From: Toxoplasma gondii ME49 | Taxonomy: Eukaryota > Apicomplexa > Conoidasida > Eucoccidiorida > Sarcocystidae | NCBI RefSeq assembly: GCF_000006565.2 | Contig: NC_031476.1 | Location: 6,294,400-6,358,399, forward strand | Length of the DNA stretch: 64,000 bases | Direction: 5' to 3' | Part shown: positions 57,201 through 64,000 of the stretch, one piece after another | How positions within the stretch are numbered: the stretch's first letter is position 1 | Layout: every line of letters starts with the position of its first letter | Program-made: the position numbers and the translations under genes | Notes under the pieces: model-generated | What the model was told of the DNA's origin: nothing | Database searches by the model: none | What the model saw: the letters and a program-made list of their open reading frames with translations, nothing else

Positions 57201-60200
57201 AGGCAGATGCGGAGCTGCCGGGAGTCGGCAGAGGTGCCTTTGCCCAGGGCGGGAACGGGATGCTCAGCGAAGCCGCGTTTGAGGCATTGTGAGACGCGAG
57301 GCTCGAAACCCCTCCGGAAGATGCGGGGCCCGACGGGTCGCCGCTTCGGTTAGGCGAGGAAAACGGAGCCAACGTCTCGCGAATGGCCACCATTGGGGGA
57401 GAAACTGTAGACAAAGAACAGTCGAAGAGGCAAGGGAAGTCACGGCAATCAGAGCCAATTTTTTTCAGGGAAAACTGACGACGCATGAGGGAGCCACGCG
57501 GCATGGGGCAAGCTGCTGGCGTTTCCACCCCGCTTAAAGGTTGCTAGGCACGCCACTGGAGAAAGCGTCTTTCCACTGGATGCATGCTATGAAACCCATG
57601 TAGGACAACAAGGCATTCGCGACGCGTCTGATAAACATAGAGAAAGACAGATCGAAACCTAAGTTGCACTGTCCAGACACAAAAAAGATATCCACTTCCA
57701 GAAAGTTGACGGCAAATCCGGGAGCGGTCTTACCTGTGATGGGGACTTCCGCGTAGAGGCCCTGCAGGTCCCGAAGACATGTCTCCAGGTGGACCTCGCC
57801 GCAGCAGCCCATGAGGAACTCGCCACTGTCAAGGACGGAGAGTTTGATGGATGGGTCTGCGACATACAGGCGTGCCATTCCCTTGACAAACTGCTGGGCG
57901 TCTTCCAGGCGCTGCGGCTCGACGGCCACGCGAACAATTGCCGAGGATGCCTTCGAGTAAGGCGTGAGGAGCGACGGACAGTCCGGCCAGCTGCTCAGCG
58001 TCACACAGCGGTGGAGGCTCGTCACGCCCGCGACGTAGCCTGGGCCCGAGCCAGAGGCGTCAGGGCCTGTGGGACTGGAAAAAAAGCCCCCCTGGTGCTG
58101 CATGAGGAGAGGTCGATTTCGGTCGCGGAGAGACTGTAGCCAGGCCGTGACGTCCCGGACAGATTCCTCCGATTCCTCGTCAGATGAGTCGCTCTCCTCT
58201 GTGTCTGCGTCTTGGTCGGCTTCCAGAAAGTCATCGCACGGCTTCTTCTCCGGCTTCGAGTCATCCGCGGCGTCGCCGGCGCTCTCGTCAGCTGCACATA
58301 CATCCGAGGCAGTGGGCCGGCCTGCCAGTGTTCCCGTGGCGGCCCAGCCTCCGCGCGCCACAACTTTCTGTTTGCGCGGGCGCAGACTGACAGCCACGAC
58401 CGAGCCGCTTGCGGCCGCCTCGATCGGCTTCAGGTCTTGGCCGAAAAGGACGTAGATCTGCCGGACAGAAAACGCCTCGCGCCCTTCTGCTTCTGTGCCG
58501 GCGTGTCCACGCCCGGACGGCCGACCAGAGCGGAGCTCCCCGGGCTGCTCGAGTGCGTCCACACTCTCCGCGCACACGAAGAGGACAGCTCCGCGGCGAA
58601 GCGTCCCGACAAAGACCCGGCAGAGACCGACGAAGCCGCTAAAGCGCTCTACGCCTGAGAGAGACGGAACACAGCTCGAATGGCAAGATGCTGCACACTC
58701 GCACCAAAGCACCGACTGGAAAACCCGGGGGCAGAACTCGTCGACAGACACCACCTAGCCACAAGGAAAGTGCAAAGGAAGAAAAGTATAAACTACTAAC
58801 TGAATAACACTCCTACACAACCAACCGATGCACACAACAGACCGAAGGTCGCTTGACACCAGCGTCGACCGGCCGGGGGGGATCTACCATTTTCGCATCA
58901 AAATTACACAGGGAGAAAGTAACAATGACACTGCAGCCAAAGAGAACACCGTCTCGTCTGCACAAACGCTTGTGAGATATGCATATTCTCAGTCACAATC
59001 AAAACTATATATATATATATATGTAGTTATATATAGGTAGGTATCTAGTGAGCCTTTGCAACCGATGATGCACAGATCAAGAGGGAACTCAGCCGATTTG
59101 GAGCACGGACAGAAAACGAGAGTTCCGGTTCCCGTGCGCCACGGGACGGATTCGGAAACAGGGCCCCCGCCGTCTGTTTGCCGTTTCTCTTTAGCGGAAG
59201 TGGAATCCAAGAAACAGAAACGCAGTTCTCACGTGTCCCCTCACCTTGCAGTCGATCTCCCGTGAGTCTGAGCATCTTCTGATCTGCAGCGAGAAACTTG
59301 GCTACATACAACAACACCAGAGGAGGCTTCCTGGAACAGACTCCAGGACCCACAGCCCGCTGATAGGAGCAGGACACGGCCTCTCGCTGTGATGGTGAAA
59401 TGTCCATTGTCCCCTCGCCGTCCGGCGGCGCCTCGGCCTTCGTCGCGAAAGCCTTCATCTGCTGCTGCTGCAGTCGCAGAAGTTGAGGGCCTACAGGGCC
59501 GCCAAGAGTCCGCTGAAAAGACGGACAGAGGTACGCCAGTCGCTGTCTGGCCGCAGAGAGCGGATTCGGAATTCGGTCAACGAGGACCCCCTGGAGAAAA
59601 CGCATATGAAGGAGGGAGAAGAAAGCAAAAGCCAAGCTAAGTGGGTTGCTAGACAAGCCAACGAAGAAGGGGTCACATACGACAACTAGGACAGCTACCA
59701 CTCTTGTCGGAACCCAGACACAAGTGGGCCTTACACGGTTCGAGATGTCCTCTATATCGTGTCTGACGAACACTTTCTGGCATGTTTAGTGCGTTTGTGA
59801 AAAATTTCCTTGCAAAAACTTGTTGATTCATAGTTCTTGTGTCACCCTTATTCACCCAGGACTCCTTTCTCCGATTCGAGCGCTGCGCGGTTTCCAGGAT
59901 ACCCGAACTGTTCCCCCACTCCAGAAGCAGAGCGGCCTCTCATCTGTGAGGAGGTAAGAACGACACAGAGCGCGGTTCGCCCTCTGAGCCTCGTCGCGCA
60001 ACAGATACTGCGCGCAGAAACTCGAAACACCACTTTCTTTCTCCTATCCATCTTCTGGTCTCACGCATCCGGTCTTTGTTTGTTCTCTCGAAGAAAACGA
60101 GTGAGCTTCCCCGCCCCCCCCCCGAGGGTGTCACCTAAACTATTCCTTGCCAGTCACTCACCAGCACAGTTTCCGCTACAGGGAGCCAGCGCGTCATGAC

Positions 60201-63200
60201 GGCCTTGACGATGTCCTCTGTAAATTCTTCGTCCGCTTTCTCCGCGGCCGCCGCATCTTCTTCGCGGCCCTTCCCTCTGTCTCTTCCCCCTCGGCCGCCC
60301 TGGAGCAGCTGGTACTGAGCAGCGACGATCTGCCTGAGTTCCGCCTTGACTGAGGCCTTTGAGTTAGTAGGAATCACCAAGGCATCGACCATCTTCCACA
60401 AGCGCTCGAGCTTCTCGCCACCCGCTGGAACACTTGTCGAAGCTCCAGGGAGGACCGGAGACGCCGCCGCCTCGTAGACCTTCCAGATGTTCCCGAGGAC
60501 GAGCTGCTCGACGATTCGCGGCTGCCGGGCGAACGTGGGGGCCTTGCGAATCTCGAACCCCACCCCCCCTGTCCGGGGGTTGTCTGGTGCAGACGAGGGA
60601 GAAGTGGAACCACTCTGCGCAGCCCCAGCAGCCGGCCTCGACCGTTTCAGGTAGAAGTCGCCCCACAGCGCCGGCAGCAGGCGAGGGAGCAGAGCTGGAG
60701 GGAGCTGGAGCAGCCCCAGGAGGTTCTGCCGGGCGAAGGAGGGGAGGTGGAGGCACCATCCATGAAGCGAAGAGAGGAAGAGGACGTTACCTGAGAGGGA
60801 AAAGGCACAAGAGACGCACGCGGGAGAGAGGGTTCACAGGTATCCTCGATTCACACCCTGCTGTTCAGTCCTCCACGAAACGCAGCACCAGGACTGGCAA
60901 TGCGGTCTCTCCCACTTGCCTCTCGGTTTCATGGGGGCCCTGTCCTGCCCTGTCCACTAGAAGAGCCGGGTCGATGAGGCGTGCAGGCAGTTCGAAGCTT
61001 AGCCTAAATGAATCAATCCCAGTCAGATCGTGCCATTCGGACGACGAGAGCTAATGAGTTGAAACGAATGGAAAAAAGAATCGAGCCAGAATGAGCACGC
61101 GATGATCGTTTCAGGTGATATCCGAGAGACATCCCCCCTCGAAAATGAACCAGAAGAGAGAGCCTCCCCTGCTGGCGATAGAGGAATGGTCGTTCCTGAA
61201 CGAGGTCATAGTGGAAGCGTACCTCGGGCCGGATGGAATTCGAGTTTCTCCTCTACATTTCCCCGGAAGTAGACGAACTCTCCTGTTGGGTCTCCTTGGC
61301 ACGCGAACAGCGCAGCCTCACCGCCTCCACGGCTACACTTCTTGCTTTCTCTGTCCCCCTTCCCAGTACTTGCGGAGGTCGCGCCAGCACCTGGGCAGGT
61401 TTCCTCTTCCTCGCCGGCGACCGCCGGAAAAGTAGGCGTTGCCGCGATGAACTCCGAATGAATGTGCTGGTGGAGATGTGCATTGACCTAACCATGCACA
61501 GAACACGGACAAATGCCGACAGCATTGAGCTGACACAGTGGGTAGAAGAAGACCACCGGCGACTCTGGGAGCCCAGCATCGCCTGGAGACGCAAAAGCGC
61601 CGTTTCAGACCAGTGCTACTTGCCTGCTTTCGGTTTCGGACGAGATACGAGATCACAACCGTTCGTCCGTCAAATGCATTTCGACGTTGAAGAGTCCTTC
61701 TGGAGGGGTTCCACTCTGAAGCTGGGAAGCATCTAACTGCCACGGTGGGATGTGGTGGAGCACCTAGCACGCTCGTTGGGTAGTGGTTCCAAGACTCAGA
61801 CACGCGTGGTGTTACCAATATGATATTGCAAGCCTAGGGACTTATATTGTGACTCTTCGTAATGGGAGAATGGACAAAGCCAAGTCTCTGAAGGCTAAGG
61901 CGGCACCTCATTCCGAAACAGAGAGTCTTGCTGCCACTCGAGGTTCATTACCGTCGAAAATCTCGATCCTCTCGCCCCCACAAGTGATCCACGTGTTACT
62001 TACCTGCTCGATAATAGCTTGACAGTGAGAGTAGGCCTCGCCAGGGGTAAGACACAGCTTTTGAATCAGCTTGTCGATTTTCGTCAAAACCAGAAGCGGG
62101 ACGACTCTCTCGTTCCACGCCTGCTGGAGGGCGGCGACTGTCTGGGGACCGACCCCCTCAACAGCATCTACGAGGAGGAGGCAGCCGTCGCAGAGACGTA
62201 CGGCTGCCGACACCTAACAACATACATACATCAGAAGCGGACGAACAGGAGCTAGAGGTGCCAGAGGTAGACAAACATGAAGAAAAAACGATCGACTTCA
62301 TAGCCTAGTGCTTGTGAGTCGCTCCTCGCGGCGCCTGGCATTCTGCGATGTTCGAACTGACGCGGCGGCAGCTCGCGAGCGGAGCCGCACAGTGGAGACG
62401 CAGATAAATTAAACTAGGACGCAAAAAGGCAATCAGTCGATCCGGTTGCCCTAATGAGTGCGACAGCAGTCCTCCCACATGTCTGTCCGCGAGATATAAG
62501 CTCACATATGAGACAACACCTGAGCATTACCCCTTCTCGTGACTCGCAGCTTGACAGATACTGTCTCTGTAGGCAGTTCCTCTTCCTGCTTGCATCTACA
62601 ACCTCACCTCACTGGCAAAGTCGACATGCCCTGGGCAGTCAACTATATTCACCACATAGCAGGGGACTTGCCGGGCCGGGCCGTCAGGCCTCGCTTCGTC
62701 TGGCCGAACCGAGGTTCCTCCATTCTGTCGGGAATCGGATGTGCACTGAGGAGACTGTGGCTCATTTCTACAAGCTGAAACACCGCCAGCTGCCGCAGAA
62801 GTCGCGCGAGAGCAACGTTGGGTAGGGCAACTTGAGAGAGAGTACCCCGGAGCTCTGTCAAACTCTGCACTTTTTGAACCGGTGTCTGGGCGCCTGAAAA
62901 ACAGCGAGACTACGCTTGCCTTGATGGTAATTTGCCGCCTCTGCTCATCCTCGCGAGAATCCAGGTAGCGAACCTTTCCGGCTGAAGCCTCGCTGATGAG
63001 CCCATTGATACTCAACAGGCGATCAGAAAGGCAGGTCTTGCCTGATCAGAACCCGACAAAGACGGACATGCAGCAGAAATCCGTTCGACGTCAGAGAAGC
63101 ACCGCACGCTTATGATGAGTGAATCAGATCAGAAAACAGACGCATGAAGACGGGCAAGATACATGAATCGGGCAAACAATAGTATGGATCCAGCTGTGGA

Positions 63201-63479
63201 GGTATAAGACGAGATGCTGGGCCCGCTGTATTCGGAACACATCAGATGCGCTGTACGCAAAAGGGCTGTGAAATTGAGCATCAAAAAGCTTGGTGTGGTA
63301 CTCCACGACTGGGGAAACGATGCACTAGAACAAAGACAGCACAGAAGATTCCCAGCAGAAATACACCTGACTACAGCTATTCTTCAATAAATCTCACCGT
63401 GGTCGACGTGGGCAAGGATGCAAACATTGCGAATATTGGAGGCCGGATGCTGCCGTGGCCCAGCGCGCAGGGCTTCCAT
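51236..63479 (-). CDS. EFL1: Elongation factor-like GTPase 1 (EFL1/Ria1), 60S ribosome maturation (16 exons, about 1697 aa)
   Basis: Exons: 63479-63398, 63041-62608, 62213-62004, 61487-61223, 60790-60162, 59590-59245, 58654-57734, 57404-56763, 56279-55584, 55396-55282, 54942-54693, 53981-53897, 53354-53192, 52513-52417, 51943-51854 and 51304-51236. All are GT-AG and the summed length is 1698 codons. GTPase motifs are AHVDHGKT (23-30), switch I around Thr66, DCPGH (162-166) and TKID (216-219, usually NKID). Later blocks include [67 protein letters not shown] and the C-terminal [10 protein letters not shown], all typical of EFL1. With SBDS, EFL1 releases the anti-association factor eIF6 (Tif6) from pre-60S subunits. 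It is about 1.5 times the length of yeast or human EFL1, owing to Ser/Ala/Glu-rich insertions in exons 2, 7, 8 and 9. The start is the Met nearest the conserved core. Confidence 0.93.
53050..53119. repeat. Paired CA and GT microsatellites in an EFL1 intron
   Basis: A (CA)n run of about 15 bases starting at 53050 is followed by a (GT)n run at about 53104-53119. The two are complementary and separated by about 40 bases, so the transcript of this intron (52514-53191) could form a hairpin. Confidence 0.7.
54376..54395. repeat. (TA)n microsatellite in an EFL1 intron
   Basis: An uninterrupted TA run of about 20 bases in the intron 53982-54692. Confidence 0.8.
59006..59037. repeat. (TA)n microsatellite in an EFL1 intron
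   Basis: A TA run of about 17 bases followed by a second short TA tract, in the intron 58655-59244. Confidence 0.75.
60114..60123. repeat. Homopolymer C10 in an EFL1 intron
   Basis: Ten C residues in a row, about 40 bases downstream of the donor of exon 5 when read on the minus strand (G10 in the transcript). Such a run is prone to length variation and sequencing error. Confidence 0.8.
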
Positions 63480-64000
63480 GGAGAAGAGCGAATGAATCCG
63501 AAGGGGCAGCACCCAGAATAAAGCGGAAGAATAAGCGCTTATCCTAAAAGAAACAGCTGGTGCGGAACGCCTCACCAGGACTGAGGGATCCTGCGCTACC
63601 TAACATGCGGCAGAAGGATGGAAAAAAGGAGCTTTCCCTTGCATGTGTTTCGCCAGTAGGTCACTTTAGGCTTCACACCCCTACTCTAGCACTGCAAAAC
63701 AAGAGTATGCAGCACTTATGACTTCCCGGAAGGTTTTTTCAACGGAACATCTACACCAGTAAGCTGAGTTAAGTGTCGGATTCCCGGTTTGCATGCGCCT
63801 TCATCGAGTCAAAAATTGGGAAAAATGTGGAGAAAAGCCATGATCAAGCCACCGTGACGACGAAGGGGACATCGCTTTGTCATTCTAAGATGCATTTCTC
63901 GAAGAAAGACAAACGAGGGAGCGAGAAGCCGCCAAGAAAAGTGAATGTGACCTGAGGAATTTCGTCACTGGTACAGTGAATCGAGATGAGCCGAATCAAG
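63480..64000. other. Upstream region of EFL1
   Basis: This end of the window should carry the EFL1 leader and promoter. No named motif, RNA gene or further coding frame is seen. The EFL1 frame stays open upstream to a Met at 63575, but that extension is not EFL1-like. Confidence 0.4.

Overview
The window looks like nuclear DNA of a coccidian apicomplexan, most likely Toxoplasma gondii or a close relative (Hammondia, Neospora); I cannot tell these apart by eye. The evidence is intron-rich genes with GT-AG junctions, conserved cores interrupted by long Ser/Pro/Ala/Arg-rich insertions, GC-rich exons against more AT-rich intergenic DNA, short TA/CA microsatellites in introns, a promoter motif of the TGAGACG type, and a fragment of organelle-type rRNA in nuclear DNA. 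Exon boundaries were worked out by hand from splice sites and reading phase, so each gene model is checkable.

Layout. (1) 348-24497, minus: one giant seven-exon gene, about 7,300 codons, with an N-terminal membrane anchor and a C-terminal region resembling the BLTP2/FMP27/SABRE/Hobbit bridge-like lipid transfer proteins. (2) 27021-30691, minus: an unrecognised six-exon gene ending in an Arg/Ser-rich domain. (3) About 30923-32155, minus: a dual-specificity phosphatase with the HCxxGxSRS loop; its 3' exons are unresolved. (4) 34988-36286, minus: a three-exon secreted His/acidic-rich protein with a TGAGACG motif about 136 bases upstream, so a candidate dense-granule-type protein. (5) 39624-41523, plus: a stand-alone RRM protein matching the RRM half of cyclophilin E (PPIE/Cyp33). 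(6) 42841-44250, minus: a twin CX9C (Cmc1-like) mitochondrial protein. (7) 45141-46663, plus: a monothiol (CGFS) glutaredoxin with an organelle-targeting-like extension. (8) 46831-46926: about 96 bases of organelle-type small-subunit rRNA, minus sense. (9) 49130-50554, plus: an intronless YIF1/Hrf1 family protein. (10) 51236-63479, minus: a sixteen-exon EFL1/Ria1 GTPase, about 1,697 residues, followed upstream by its leader and promoter region.

The genes do not form an operon or one pathway. Lipid transfer at the ER (BLTP2-like) and ER-Golgi traffic (YIF1) are both membrane-supply functions. The glutaredoxin and CX9C genes are divergently transcribed from one 890-base interval and both probably serve organelle redox or metal biology. 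EFL1 acts in cytoplasmic 60S ribosome maturation, and the RRM and RS-type proteins suggest mRNA processing. I saw no convincing tRNA gene, transposon or CRISPR array.
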